This document shows, piece after piece, positions 1 through 11,505 of a stretch of DNA of 44,756 nt. The DNA is taken from NCBI GenBank assembly GCA_000320545.1, contig ADNK01002191.1:1-44756 (forward strand). Reading direction: 5' to 3'. The notes beneath the pieces were generated by a model. That model was not told where the DNA came from and made no database searches. It saw only the letters and a list, made by a program, of their open reading frames with translations. The stretch is from Bigelowiella natans CCMP2755 (taxonomy: Eukaryota; Cercozoa; Chlorarachniophyceae). A program made the translations under genes and the position numbers. Position 1 is the first letter of the stretch. The number at the start of each line of letters is the position of its first letter.

Positions 1-203
1 GGAGCGGGGCGAGGAGGAGGCGAAGCGCTACAGCGAGGTGGAGAACTCCATCTGGCACATCCAGATTGAAATGGAACATCCGGCGGGACACAAGCCGAAG
101 GATGGAGAGGTAGGTAGCAGGGGGAAGCGAGTTGATGAAGATGGTGATGACGATGAATGATAATGATGATGGGCGGATGAATAGTGTAGGCAGGTTTCCA
201 AAG

Positions 204-234
<31 letters not shown>

Positions 235-327
235 GCCTATCACTATGACTATGTGCGTTCTGTGTGTTTTATGCATCGACGGAGCAGCCATTCCGAGCGC
301 GCACGCGAAGCAACCACGATATCGGCA

Positions 328-395
<68 letters not shown>

Positions 396-628
396 ACCTG
401 TGTATTAGGGTATCTCAGGCTGGCAGCACGGTATCACCACATATCGCTACCGCAGCGTAGAAAAAGACGACGGTAAGTAATGAGCAGTGGTGGATCTCAG
501 TATTGCCTCACTGCTCCACTTGTGTGACTATCAGTGTTGTTGTTCGTCGCAAAAATGATAACGATGATAATGATGATGATGGTGATTGTGATGATGATAT
601 GACGAAAATCACCATTGAATTTTCACAC

Positions 629-668
<40 letters not shown>

Positions 669-1016
669 CACATCAACGTATTTTAAACAATGAAACGCAT
701 TCAAATCTTTAGAGAGGTTGGTATATCATTTTGGCTGATCCCCCCCCCCCCCCACCCCCTCTCCATGGCACGTGTCTTGTGTGTGTGGACGACAACTCCT
801 CAAGGCTTTAGCGATCGTGTGTACGACTCTGACGAGGAAGGCCTCCAGCTTGCACGGGTGAAGCTTGGTGACGACCTTGGTCCCGCCCAGGAGGCGGATA
901 TGGTAGTTATCCTTCAATACGAATATAATCAACAACCGAATTAGAGGGGGGAGGGAGTGAGGGAAGGGTCTAAGTGTAAGTAATGACTGAAAAGTTCAAT
1001 ATATGTGTATATTGAT

Positions 1017-1052
<36 letters not shown>

Positions 1053-1217
1053 TTACATATTTGATTTTGTAGTGTTGTTAATGCGTGAATGAATGCGTCA
1101 GGTTCCTGATGGCGCAAAGCGCAAGAAAGGGACGGCTGTGAGAGTGACCAAGATGTTCTACTCTGTAGCGGAAGATGGAAAGGTGTTGGCAGAGAGATGG
1201 GGAAGGGGAGGGATATA

Positions 1218-1260
<43 letters not shown>

Positions 1261-2070
1261 TCAGGTAACACAAGAACGTTTGCATCGATTCATGCAGCAG
1301 ATGTCTTTCCGAAAGAGGGACAAGAATCTGATGAAGGGATCGCTGGTCAGCCATTCAATGCTGTCATCATCATCATCCTCACCATCCTCACCATCCTCAC
1401 CATCATCATCATCATCATCATCCTCACCATCATCATCATCACCATCATCACCATCATCACCATCATCACCATCATCGTGTCTCCCGACTTGTAGGTAACG
1501 GGCGAAGGAGACTGGCATGGGGGTGAAGTTCCCATAAAGCTCGAGCCGCTCCCTTCCGACCCCGACGTCCTCAAGCATATAATCTACCAATGGCCAGTCA
1601 AAAACTGCGACTCCAACGGGAAAATCTCCTTCCAGTGGCCTAAAGGGGAGGGCGCTAAAGAGGCAAAAGACAGCAAGGAGGCGGAGAAGCGAGAGGCCAG
1701 CCTTCGCAAAGTATTCGGACCTGGTAAGATTGTTAGAAAGCGCCTCATTATGCATGTATTTACGCAAAGCAAGCAGGCAGATTTGCTACTGGTAGCCGTT
1801 TTTGGCTGTCAAAGAGCGAGAGGAGGCGGCATAAGAGTCGCACTCGTGACCCCCCCTCGCATTGCCCCCTCCCACCCCCGCCCTCCACCAGATGCAACAA
1901 GTGCTTTTGTTGATGAGTGCAGCAATAATGTGTTTGGATTATCGGCAGATATCCTGAAGATGGGCGACGGGGACGAGATGGAGCTCAGCGAGGTGGGAAG
2001 CGGCGGAATCGTCGCCCGGAGGCGAGGCAACCAGCTGCTGTTTTCGCGGGCTGCTGTCCAGTCAGAATAG
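1..2070 (+). CDS. unrecognised charged protein, 3' part (7 exons seen)
   Basis: The gene runs in from the left edge and ends at TAG 2068-2070. Exons that keep one frame are 2-109, 427-472, 805-902, 1102-1182, 1265-1345, 1495-1723 and 1892-2070, together 273 residues. Junction phases agree at each of the six introns (donors such as gtaggt, gtaagt, gtagtt; all acceptors AG). The product is soluble and highly charged. It has an acidic YDSDEEG patch, a basic KRKKGT stretch, a Lys/Glu-rich segment in exon 6 and an RRRGN motif near the C-terminus. I see no signal peptide, membrane helix or known catalytic motif, and I do not recognise the family. The introns hold (TA)n, (TG)n and (ATC)n microsatellites. 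The start lies outside the window. The exon chain is well supported; the function is unknown. Confidence 0.72.
211..234. repeat. (AG)n microsatellite
   Basis: Uninterrupted AG dinucleotide run inside the first visible intron. Confidence 0.9.
331..393. repeat. compound (TA)n(TG)n microsatellite
   Basis: About 30 bases of TA followed directly by about 33 bases of TG. It lies in the first visible intron, some 30 bases before the next exon. Confidence 0.95.
1220..1256. repeat. (TA)n microsatellite beside a 3' splice site
   Basis: TA run that ends about eight bases before the AG acceptor at 1263-1264, where a polypyrimidine tract would normally lie. Confidence 0.9.
1365..1478. repeat. (ATC/ACC)n trinucleotide repeat in an intron
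   Basis: Imperfect array of ATC and ACC-type triplets between exons 1265-1345 and 1495-1723. On the minus strand it can be read as poly-Asp or poly-Met, which gives false ORFs. Confidence 0.9.
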
Positions 2071-2830
2071 AGTAGGTCTTCTAAGGAGGCGACGAGAACG
2101 AAGGGAATCGGTATTCGGATGGAGGGGAATGGAAGGCGGCGCCTTCAAAAAGGGATCGGTTGTGTGTTGTCCATTAGTACATGGATGAGTTAGAGTGTTT
2201 ATGTCGCACACAAGGAGTACTGCATATGGATGGTAGCATCGTGGAACGTGCGCGGGTGCGCGAAGACGGTAACGACGCGCGGGTGCTGTAAAAGTCACGT
2301 GTTGTGTTGTGTTGCAATTCATACTCGATATAGCTAGAGATAGTCATGCATTGTACACTAATACATTACGTAGAAGACACGGCATTTTATCGACACAACT
2401 GTATACATTCGCAAACCACATTGTCCCTAAATCATGGCCGATGCAGCACATGCATGCGATGCAGCAAGTACGCAAACACGTGCAGGCTAGCTAGCGCACG
2501 TACGCGCAGATGTATCTAGACACATGCACGACTTCGCCACTAGATTAGAGAGTGCTGAGTGATCTGTACGTACACGCGGCTAGCTGTGCAGCTAGCATTA
2601 TTGCTACGACCCGTACAGCGCATAGTCGATGCATGTACGCGGTGCATGGCATGCATGCATGCTGAGCATGCGGCTTTGCATTTGCACACCGCGCACCTGC
2701 TAAAACCAGTTAGCTCATATGGTAATAATAAAATTATCATAATATTATTCTTCTTTATCATCATCTTCATCATCATCATCATCATATTAAAAATACTATC
2801 ATCATCCATCGACTCAATTATTGCTGTGAA
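2071..2830. other. spacer between convergent genes
   Basis: No gene is supported here. The stretch 2440-2700 has many GCATGC, GCTAGC and related palindromic words, followed by a (ATC)n-rich tract near 2750-2800. It separates the 3' ends of the upstream plus-strand gene and the LAMTOR1-like minus-strand gene, so 3' UTRs and terminators would fall here. Confidence 0.6.
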
Positions 2831-3499
2831 TCACCACGAAACAGTGATATTATCCTTCTCGTCTTCATCGGTCTCCGGCTCAACAGCAGCGCCGCCGCGG
2901 CCGCCACTCTTCAGTATCAGCAGGTCAGTGATGGACTCGAAGTCCGAAATAACCTGAAACCCACAACCATACGTAAGATTATCTCTCGAGAAGATGCCAT
3001 AAACTGAAGAGGACAAGCGGTACGATCCTGCGTCATATCACCGAGTCGAAGCAAGAAATGTAGGAAGCAGGGCAAAGCGACGCAAACAAGGAGGTGCAGG
3101 CAGAGCAATGGGTTCCATGAACGCTCTCTTCTTACCTTCTCATTCAATATTCTTCTCTCTGATAGGATCTCCGCAATGTTCTCAATACTGCTGGCAGCGC
3201 CAGTGCCGCCTCCGGCGTTCGCTGCCCTACTATCTACGATTTTGCTTGGTCGATCCTCGCATCGACTCGAGTCCCGGTGAGATAGGTCAAACTGGATTCG
3301 TGAGTATTTCTGCACCCGCTCCACCGCCTCCTTCTCATCAATGGTGCTCAATTCCGACAGCACGTCGATGAATTTGCTGATGGGAGAACATAAAGGTAAG
3401 TGGAGGTGGACAACGTTATGCCACTACTGTACTACTAGCAGTACCACTACAACTATTGTTAGTACTTTGACTACTCCTCTACTACTACAATTATTACTA

Positions 3500-3544
<45 letters not shown>

Positions 3545-4253
3545 GACTATGACTAATGCTGTGCTCGTACTGTTGATCCCTCCTGAGCACATTCTGCAAG
3601 AAGAAGTCCCTTTCCAGAAGGTGGTTTCCCGTGTATGAACTGCCATAGGTCTTTCCTCCGTTGTCAAGCTCTCTGTTAGCAGTTGCAGAAGCGAAATCAT
3701 TACACGAGTATGGTTCATCAATAGCGTCAGTGGCAGTGAGGAGGTGCGAATGGTGGGGGAAAAGGGAAATTAGTCATTCAGGCATTGCGTGGACGCAGGG
3801 GAAGAAATACGCATACCCTACTAATTTCCTTTTTGTTTTTTTTGCGATAAAAACATGTTCAAACTGCTTCTAGCTCAAATCTAATTATCTTTGTCGCAGT
3901 TTTTGAGCTACGTTTTTTGGTCGTCATCGTCATCCTCGGCTGGGCGTTCAATCCCTCTGGGCTTCGAGCGCGGCGGAGCTGTAGGCGCGATCTTTGATTC
4001 GTGCTCGTGTCCGCGCTCTTGCCTCTGCTCTCGGCTAATGCGTTGACGATCTTGAAAGATATCTGCAACCAATTTCAAACATGAAAGGTGTACGGATAAT
4101 TCCATAATATGATATATTATGTAGGTCTGGAAAGCTTCTTCCGTGTTGTTTTGTTTCCCCTCCCCCCCCATGGGTTCCCGATGGCTACGATCTCTCATGA
4201 TTGCGGCATCATTTATGTAACCTACCTGCTTGTTTCGTCGAGTTGCACCCCAT
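2831..4253 (-). CDS. LAMTOR1/p18-like lysosomal scaffold protein
   Basis: Minus-strand exons are 4253-4226, 4062-3912, 3672-3475 (end uncertain), 3376-3136 and 2953-2831; joined they give 246 residues. The start MGCNSTKQ is a classic N-myristoylation signal with an adjacent palmitoylation Cys, as in LAMTOR1 (p18), which anchors the Ragulator complex to lysosomes. The middle reads LLERDFFLQNVLRR, then FIDVLSEL and ERVQKYSR. This parallels the LAMTOR1 core (an LL helix, an I-I-D-V box, then a conserved R-x-x-x-Y-S). The C-terminus is acidic. Human LAMTOR1 has 161 residues, so this form is longer through a charged linker (about residues 20-60). The exon 3/exon 4 junction lies in an (AGT)n array and keeps frame only if the array is translated as poly-Ser. 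The LAMTOR1 identity is inferred from motif order, not from a search. Confidence 0.55.
3500..3544. repeat. (CTA)n / (AGT)n array, possibly coding poly-Ser
   Basis: Triplet array at the end of exon 3 of the LAMTOR1-like gene. On the minus strand the AGT register is in frame and would add a Ser run. If it is intronic, no donor in the array gives the phase that the next exon needs. Confidence 0.85.
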
Positions 4254-4933
4254 GGTTTGCCACTCTCAGAATCTGGTCGTTGTGTGTGGATGGCGAGGAT
4301 CCAGGGAGAGGGGGGAAGAGGTCAATTTTCTGACAAAGTCTTCTTGAAATAACTGATAAATTAGATAAAAATTATCACATATTTTGACCAAAATATATGA
4401 TGGGAACTCGGGCACTATTCAAGGAACCTGCATTGCTGTACATCCTCTCTCCAGCAGGCAAATCTAGGATATCTCCTCGATGAAAACTAGCCTTTCGTTT
4501 GTATGAGAGAGGTAAGAGCATAGGTGGGGTTTTCCACTTGCGACAATTTATTGTGCGTGTTTTCCCTGGTTCCTAATCCTAGGTGTCCATCTGGTCCAGT
4601 GCTCAAAAACGACCGCCCATTCGCAAGTGCGGCAACCTTGAAACATGCCATACGGGAAAGCACAAATCCAACCAAAATTGCTAACATTTTCACAGTGCGA
4701 CTAACAATCCCAAGACAAACACTGTGTTTTTGGAAGAATCCTGGTGTTCCAGATGAATTGCAGGGCATTGAGGACTTGTAAATGGGATAATACCGGTGAA
4801 ATTCAGGGATTTCTTTTCAAACAAATTTGAATTTGTGAGCACACACATCCCCCTCCAACCTAAAGCTCTCTGCTGACAGTATCTCCGCAGCCTGCTCCCA
4901 TCCACGTTGGCCCCCCCCCCCCAATATAGAGTC
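4254..4933. promoter_or_regulatory. divergent intergenic region (LAMTOR1-like / secreted protein)
   Basis: 680 bases lie between the two head-to-head start codons. Both promoters and 5' UTRs must lie here, possibly as a shared bidirectional promoter. I see no clear TATA box. Both strands are partly open at 4490-4780, but I could not connect those ORFs to either gene. Confidence 0.45.
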
Positions 4934-5560
4934 ATGGCAGCGGCCGTATTTATTTCCTCACGACAGCGGTCGTTTGCTGTTTTTGTGGCCGCATGGGCGT
5001 GTATGAATTTGTTGGCTGTACCGGCTACAGCAGCAACAGAGTTTGGCACGAACGAGCAGGGAGTGATGATGGCCGACAAGGGCAGTTCCAAAGAGAACTT
5101 CATCGATGGCCAGGAAGATGAGTCAGATGTACGCTCTAAAATAGCTCAAAGGCTCAAAAACGCAAAATTCAATGATCAAGGTAACAGTGGATAACAAGCT
5201 GAGATTACTTGCAGCTTGACCCTCAATATCCCTTCGAAGCACATTGAAAACCGCAAAACGAATCAAAATACGCCTCCTCTAATTATACTGAATATATGTG
5301 TTCTTCGCAGCGGTCTCCGCAATGTCTGGTCTGCTAACAAGGAAAAATGAACACGTAGAGGCATCAAAGGAGAAGAAAAATAACTACTATTTATATGGTT
5401 CGAATAGTGCAAACGGTGGTGTTCTTGGGGACCCCAACAATCCGGCAAACTCGCTACTGTACCCCGGCTTCGGGAACACGGCTTCTCCGTCAGTTTCACT
5501 GGTAAGAAAGTAACCAAAGTTTGGGAATGAACACATGCATCCTAACCTACATGTACAGGG

Positions 5561-5650
<90 letters not shown>

Positions 5651-5776
5651 TCCCTCTCTCCCTTGCTCTCTCCTTTCCTGTGTTTGGGGGGGGAGGGTGG
5701 ATGGGTGCATAATCAAAACCTCAGCATCGCTTCGTCGCCATCAGCGCTACATCACAAGGAACGGGATAACAACAAA

Positions 5777-5814
<38 letters not shown>

Positions 5815-6587
5815 TATATAAGGTCCCACCAATTGAGTTCGATCCACTACCATTGGTGCCTGTACCCGGTTCCGAATCTCCGGATGGCTACACCGGCCCA
5901 GAGGACGCGCCGCTCCCAGACCCCGACGACCTCCCTGTCCCGACCCCCAAACCTACGTGCCATCAATGCGCAACGGAGGCTGCAAAACCAAGCCCACCAG
6001 CAGCCCCACCAGCAGCCCCACCATCAGCGCCAGCAGCCACATCGGCACCGGCTACATCAGCACCAGCAGCCACACCAGCACCCGCAGCACCCGCAGCACC
6101 CGCAGCACCCGAAGCTCCTCCAGGTAGCCACCGCATCAGATGCTGACAAAGCAATGCCATATCGCGCGCGGCGGTTGTGATAGCAAGTTCTGGTCCTCCC
6201 TGCCTTATTCTGACCTCCCAAACTTAGATTCAGTGCTCTCCTTGATAGTTCGTAGTAGGACACACGATTCCACCCGTTATCCCTCCCCCCCCTTTCTCCT
6301 AATCCTCACGTGAATCCCCTCTCCCACAATCTCTATTTCTTATCTTCAGTCGACGACGCGGTAAAGGCCACCACATTCCCCACAATGGATCCCGCCACGG
6401 GACCCTCTATGGCACCCTCAATGGTCCCCTCTCTGCAGCAGCCTGAAACGCCCGAAGGAAAGGATCTGCCAAAGCGGATTCAGCCCCAATATTTCACTCC
6501 CAATGTAGACGAAACAAAAAATGACCACAGCGCTCATGAGATTTCTTGAGAGTTCTTGCTCCCGCTATTACTTTACCTCTCCTTCTC

Positions 6588-6624
<37 letters not shown>

Positions 6625-6649
6625 ACACACACACACACACACACAAATG

Positions 6650-6693
<44 letters not shown>

Positions 6694-7168
6694 TTGTGCG
6701 TGTGTGTGTGTGTAAGTACGCCGAGGATGCAAATAGTCTAGAGAAGCATAACCCCCATTCCTTCAAGTCTGTTGTTTGCACGCATACATACATAAAACCA
6801 CAAACATACTCTGGTTGCTTTGCCACACCGGCTGCACATAAAGAGATTCTTGATTCTGTGTATGATTTGTTATTGTCCGGGTTGAAACTTTGGCCCTGCA
6901 GGTGCCGCACGACCATGATCCGCAACCTGGGATACTACGTCCATATTCGCGCAAGAGTCCGCCTTACCCCCCCGGCTCCTGCTGTTGCGGGCAACGCTTT
7001 GCAACCAGCAACTGCACTGGAGCTTGCAGGGACTGCTCTGCCGCTGATCAGAGGCGATTCAAAAATGGAAGTGTGCGCGAAGCGCCAGCTGTATTCATGG
7101 ATAGCACCGGCAGCATGATTGCTCAAAAATCGGATCTGGAAATTGTGCCGGTTATAATCAAGCATTGA
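4934..7168 (+). CDS. secreted Pro/Ala-rich protein with Cys-rich C-terminus
   Basis: Exons 4934-5180, 5311-5501, 5823-6123, 6350-6504 and 6902-7168 join in frame to 386 residues. The ATG at 4934 opens a signal peptide: basic SRQR, then a hydrophobic stretch ending LAVPATA. Exon 2 has an Asn/Gly-rich region (GSNSANGG). Exon 3 is acidic and proline-rich and contains CHQC, followed by long Ala-Pro repeats that suggest an extended, wall-like or glycosylated linker. The last exon is Cys-rich (SCCCGQ, then three more Cys). If the donor at 6505 is not used, translation runs to TGA 6547-6549 and gives a shorter protein without the Cys-rich tail. Introns carry (TC)n, (GT)n and (TA)n arrays. I do not recognise the family; a cell-surface or extracellular-matrix role is inference from composition. 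Confidence 0.72.
5562..5665. repeat. long (TC)n microsatellite
   Basis: About 100 bases of nearly pure TC with a few interruptions, in intron 2 of the secreted protein gene. It gives false Leu-Ser and Arg-Glu ORFs on the two strands. Confidence 0.95.
5779..5810. repeat. (GT)n microsatellite beside a 3' splice site
   Basis: GT run that ends about twelve bases before the acceptor AG at 5821-5822 of exon 3. Confidence 0.9.
6588..6712. repeat. compound (CT)n(CA)n(TA)n(TG)n array
   Basis: Four dinucleotide runs follow one another inside the last intron of the secreted protein gene. Confidence 0.9.
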
Positions 7169-8944
7169 GATCGAAATTCGCCTTTAGTGAGGCCCTACAT
7201 AGGGATTTGATGAAAAATAAGCAAGGGGTAATTTCTTAGTCACATGCAGTTTTAGTATCAGCTGCCAGAGGTCTAGAGGTGTACAACTTGGACACTATCT
7301 AGACACATCAGCTTCATTCAAACTTCATGCCTCTCGATGTGGTCGTCCACTAGATGTAAAAGCACTAAAATTTGATACTAACAACATCCTGATGTACATG
7401 TACATTGCGGGGGCAGCATGGAGGCTATGTGCTCACCCAATGATGCCCCGTGCACGTGATGGCGCTGCGATTTACTGTGGTCTGTTGTGTTTGTTGCTCC
7501 GCCACCTTTTCTGTGTGTGACATGCACATTCTCTGTAATTCTGAACTCAAAGCACACACATGGATGGCTGCTGCAATGGGAATTGTTCACACACATGCAT
7601 GCGAAAGCTCGCGCACATGCGTGCAGCAGGCAAATGCACCAAATGGTTGCACGTGCTGCAGAGGCCATGTGTAGCTAGCTAGGGCCCGCGCTAGCGCGCG
7701 CCAATGGAATCCGTGACTTGTCATTCATTCATTCACCGCGAGTCTAGGAGTCACAGTCCCCTCGCGAGCGCGCCCCGAGAACTTTGTTTCCTTTCGAGCG
7801 CATGATGAAGCGATGAAGCGCTCAATCCTCCACTTTCCACAACTTCTCTGTTGGTTCATTGGCGGATGCGATTGATTTGCCAGTTTGTTTCGTGAGTTCA
7901 CCCCGCGCCATCTCGATGTTCCAATGACAACGAGGAACATCACACGATGCACACCTGTGTGTGAACAATGATCAGCGCTCTCGGGGTTCTCGCGCAGCCA
8001 AAACGAATTGATGTTGAGCAGGCAGCACCATCACTGCGACGCCATGATGGTGCGTGTCAAGATGAGGTGGTTTCATCTCAATCTGTTTCCGAAGGTTCAA
8101 TTTTTTGGTCGTTCAGAAACTGCACGCGCGCCGGCCTCTGAGTGAAAGGCCGAAACAGTGAACCTGGTCAACGAAATGAACGAACAAGCACAAGCGATTT
8201 TGATGGCGCAGCTAGCTCCAGCAGAAGCGAAGAAGAAGAAGAAGAAGAAGGAGTGTCACAAGGAGGAGGAGGAGGAGGAGGAGGAGGAGGAGGACAACAA
8301 GAGGAAGAGCAAGAACGACGTTGAACAAACCGCTGCGACGAAGGGCGTTCGATCGTTGATGCTCTCTGGCTAGCCGGGTCCAACGGAAATCCGCACGCAC
8401 CCTCAATCCGCGCAAGCGAACCACCTTGTTGGAGAATGGGGTCGATGATTTTCGCGAAGGTTGGAAAGAAAAAAACACGTGTTCCCGCAGGGCTGAAGCA
8501 AATCGCATCACTGAGGACGCCGATTTCCTGCCGCGCCCTGAACGGCATTCATGATTTGAGATTTCGAGGCCCGGCTCACAGATTTCAAATCTTGGATCTT
8601 CGCGTCGAAGGCAACGGCCAAAAGAAGAAGACCAAAATGGGCGGGAGAACGAGGCGGAATTCCCTTTGTTTTCCAGCTGCGACAACGATTAAAGTCCAGT
8701 CGTAAAACAACAATCGCATGCGATTCTTTCCTGCCTCTTCCGAAGAATCAGAACGAGCTAATCGCATCAGCCCCTCCCTCCGGCGGCTGAGGACTTCTTT
8801 CAAATAAGGAAGGGGGTGGAAATGTGGGGATAGAGGAGGTCCGTTTAAGGGTTTAGAACGAAAATTTTTGAGCCATCGGCTCGGGAGGAGGGGGTGGGGG
8901 GGGTCTTCAAAAAGCCTCAGAATCTGTGTGGCATGTGTGTGCAG
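7169..8944. other. spacer, no supported gene
   Basis: I see no exon chain that I can defend. A palindrome-rich stretch (AGCTAGCTAG, CGCGCTAGCGCGCG) lies at 7672-7702. A purine-rich tract at 8230-8305 encodes Lys/Glu or Gly runs depending on frame. The first exon of the next plus-strand gene should lie somewhere before 8945, because that exon begins in mid-codon. Confidence 0.5.
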
Positions 8945-10532
8945 GATATGCTCCATTGTTAGGCACCTTTCTTCCTACAATGGGACAAACCTGCTGCAGA
9001 GGTTCTCCCCTTTCGATGGGATTTCTCCGTGTAGGTACGTGGCTGGGCGAAGCATGCCCGAAATCTACACAGCATGAGAACGAAAACTATGACATATCTC
9101 CCTTTGTTGTTCCAATGATAAATACACAGAGGATCATCAGAATCTAGGGCCCTTCAACTTCCTGGACGACGAGCCCTATCTCGTCACCGTTCGTTCGGAA
9201 GTGGAGAAGGTTAATGGATATATTACGGGCAGGAAAACTCCCATTGTGCATCATGCATTCATCCTATTCAGCTACAGGCAATTATTCACTGCATGTGCCA
9301 CCGATGTCGCAGAGCGTGAGGAGTAAAACACGGATCGGAAATGTGGACTCGCTCGTCAACCTTGTTTTAGAATACGTCGAGCCCGATGTCGCATTCCGTT
9401 TTCAGGTGGCTCTGCTTTGGTGGGGAGAGGGGGGGGTGCGAGCAATGACTTTCGAATTGTTCCTTTACTTACTTATGGAACCATGACTAGAATCACTAGA
9501 TACATGAAACGAAGCTATCGTCAACTCACTGACGAACGCGAAACAGGTGGTGAGCAACGAGTGGGATCTGAAGCACGACGCTCTCATTCTCTGGGACAAC
9601 GGGATGGTAGGAAGCACAGATCATAGCAAGATTTTCCGAAAACACGAGAGTGTTATTGAATTGAAAGATATAGAGTTCTGCTGCGAAACTGTCATATAGT
9701 TTGAGTTTTACCACATTCACCCATGCGGCTACACCGGGCGCGCGCAGGACGAAATCACGCGTTGTGCTCATTAGAATCATAGAGAGTTTTGTAAGATTGA
9801 TTACATTCCTTGATGTTTCCATAGAACTGTGTAAATACCATCAGCACTGTCAGCCCCCTCCCTCCCTCAAATTCCTTCGTTTACGTTCCGAATTGGTAAG
9901 TCTGCTCTCACTGCTGCTGCGTTTCAGGTGCAGTGTGAAGATGCTAAGACTCGGTGGTGGCTGTCAACTGACTTTAACGTCTCCGTCCATGTACGCACTA
10001 ATAACGATGAGAAAAAACGATGAGGAAAAGATGATGATGAGCTCTTGCATGGTGACGATGTTTCGTGGTGATGATAATCTACAAAAGGTGTTGATGTCCC
10101 CGCTACTCGAGTTCAGTAGCGCAAGGCATGTGGTCAATTGCCATGGATGGAACACGTACCCGACCATTACAAAAAATAAATAACGTGTTGTGGGTTAGAA
10201 CGTACCTCATCCCCTCTTTCGTCTCTTTCTTTCTCTTGATGCTGTATGGAGTGACAGCAACTTTTCCGATTTTTTTTCTGCCTGCGACTTGGCCGAGTCA
10301 GAGCCAGTGGACGATGGAAAGCGAGAAATCATTCACTGGTTTTTGCTCGCTGTCCGGTTCAACTTTGATGGCAAATTTTGGGGATTCTGAAACTCCTTCT
10401 TTGTGTTGTAACTGTCGATCCCCCCTCCCCTGCTGTCGTAGATACGCGTCCAATCAAAAGTGGCTCAACTTTCAGGCGGTAGTGACGATATGTTTACCGA
10501 TGAAAAAAAAGGAGGAAGAAGAAGAGGATTAA
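8945..10532 (+). CDS. unrecognised protein, start not found
   Basis: Phase-consistent exons are 8945-9034, 9130-9315, 9371-9405, 9547-9606, 9928-9990, a segment starting near 10300 and ending near 10360, and one starting at 10442. Readable pieces include FNFLDDEPYLV, QYVEPDVAFRFQ, LILWDNGM, TRWWLSTDFNVS and DDGKREIIHWFLLAVR. The intron at 9316-9370 would be only 55 bases. The same DNA is also open without splicing in another frame, so this join is uncertain. The run from FRFQ through LST to DGK loosely recalls TMEM231 (ciliary transition zone) in spacing, but the expected first membrane helix is missing, so I do not name it. The last exon can end at TAA 10530-10532 after a Glu run, or splice onward to the exons at 11506-12375. 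The 5' end is not identified. Confidence 0.5.
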
Positions 10533-11505
10533 GGGAACATACGTACACACGAAGACGAGAACATAGAAGTCACCACAACACAATTGGAGCAGCCGTCTTT
10601 CTCAAACGACCACAACACAAATCAACATGAATGGAAAAGAGAGGAAGAAGATAGAGAAGAATTCTTGGCTTTACCATCCATGGTGTTGTGATGAAAAGGT
10701 TGCTTCACTGCCAATGTACCGACGAGTCGTAGCTTCGAACGGGCCAGATCTGAGGGTGGAAAAAACCAACTATATATAGCCTCGAAATCACCACGAGCTA
10801 TGAAAATCTACCAATGTACGTGACGCCTTGTTCTCCCCCCCCCCCCTCACCCCCCCCTCTCTCTCTCTCCTTGGCATGCATCCATCAGAGCCTTTCCCGC
10901 TCTGTGGACCGTAGAAAGCGCTCTTTCTTTCAGCTGTACCAGATGGTAGTTGCTGGTCGGAAAAGGGCGGGGGAGGGAGGGGGGTAGAAAGAAGCCGGGG
11001 ATACGCTAAGGGTGAGGGAGCAAGGGGGGGGGGAGAAATATTCTCGTTTGCTCATGAAGGCGCGGTGAAAAGGTGCTCAGGCCCGCACTCATGAGTCCAA
11101 AAAAGAAAGGGAAGATCGCTGTGAGATATTGAAGAAGACGAAGATGGAGAGACTCGCCGAACCTCGTGTTTGATTTGTTGTCCAAAATAGGTGATGGCTT
11201 TCGCACGTGACACGAGGAGCACAGAAAGCAAGAAAAGGGACGCAGCCGTAGTCATCCAGTGAGGGCACCGAAGAAAGATCGATGCACACAGATGATGGCG
11301 ACCACGACGACTACTGCAATGATGATGATGATGATGATGATGATGATAATACGAAAACATCGATGATGATGACGATGATGACGATGATAATGATGATGAT
11401 AATACGAAAACATCGCTGAAGAGATGTAGTTCAAGCGCACGTGGACAACTCCTCGTGTGTCATAGCATACACGAATGCCACCTCACATGTCGCACTTCCG
11501 CCCAG
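10533..11505. other. unresolved intron or spacer
   Basis: I see no firm exon. C-runs and T/C-rich tracts lie at 10836-10870, and GAT-type triplet arrays at 11318-11405. At least one exon is expected here if the flanking exon chains are one gene, because the exon at 11506 starts with two codon bases owed. Confidence 0.4.
11319..11405. repeat. (ATG)n/(GAT)n array with a duplicated unit
   Basis: Two blocks of GAT triplets, each followed by the same unit (gataatacgaaaacatcg) at about 11344-11361 and 11398-11415. This suggests a tandem duplication of about 54 bases. Confidence 0.75.

Noticed and set aside
1261-1767. 168-codon minus-strand ORF
   Set aside because: Antisense to two supported exons and built on the (ATC)n repeat, which reads as poly-Asp.
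4487-4768. Minus-strand ORF with a hydrophobic start (MLAILVGFVL) upstream of the LAMTOR1-like gene
   Set aside because: It could be a signal-peptide exon, but no phase-consistent join to the exons at 4253 and below was found, and the MGC start at 4253 explains the gene without it.
5535-6146. 203-codon plus-strand ORF over (TC)n and (GT)n arrays
   Set aside because: Its first half is translated microsatellite. Only the part from 5823 on is a real exon, entered by splicing.
8142-8373. Lys/Glu-rich or Gly-rich ORFs over a purine tract
   Set aside because: Open in several frames on both strands because of the (GAA)n/(GGA)n repeat, with no splice or motif support.
9926-10532. TMEM231 as a name for the gene at 8945-10532
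   Set aside because: The FRFQ...LST...DGK spacing is suggestive, but the family's first membrane helix and the second half were not found.
10836-10870. C-run and CT tract considered as a polypyrimidine region for a missing exon
   Set aside because: No downstream open frame in the phase required by the exon at 11506.
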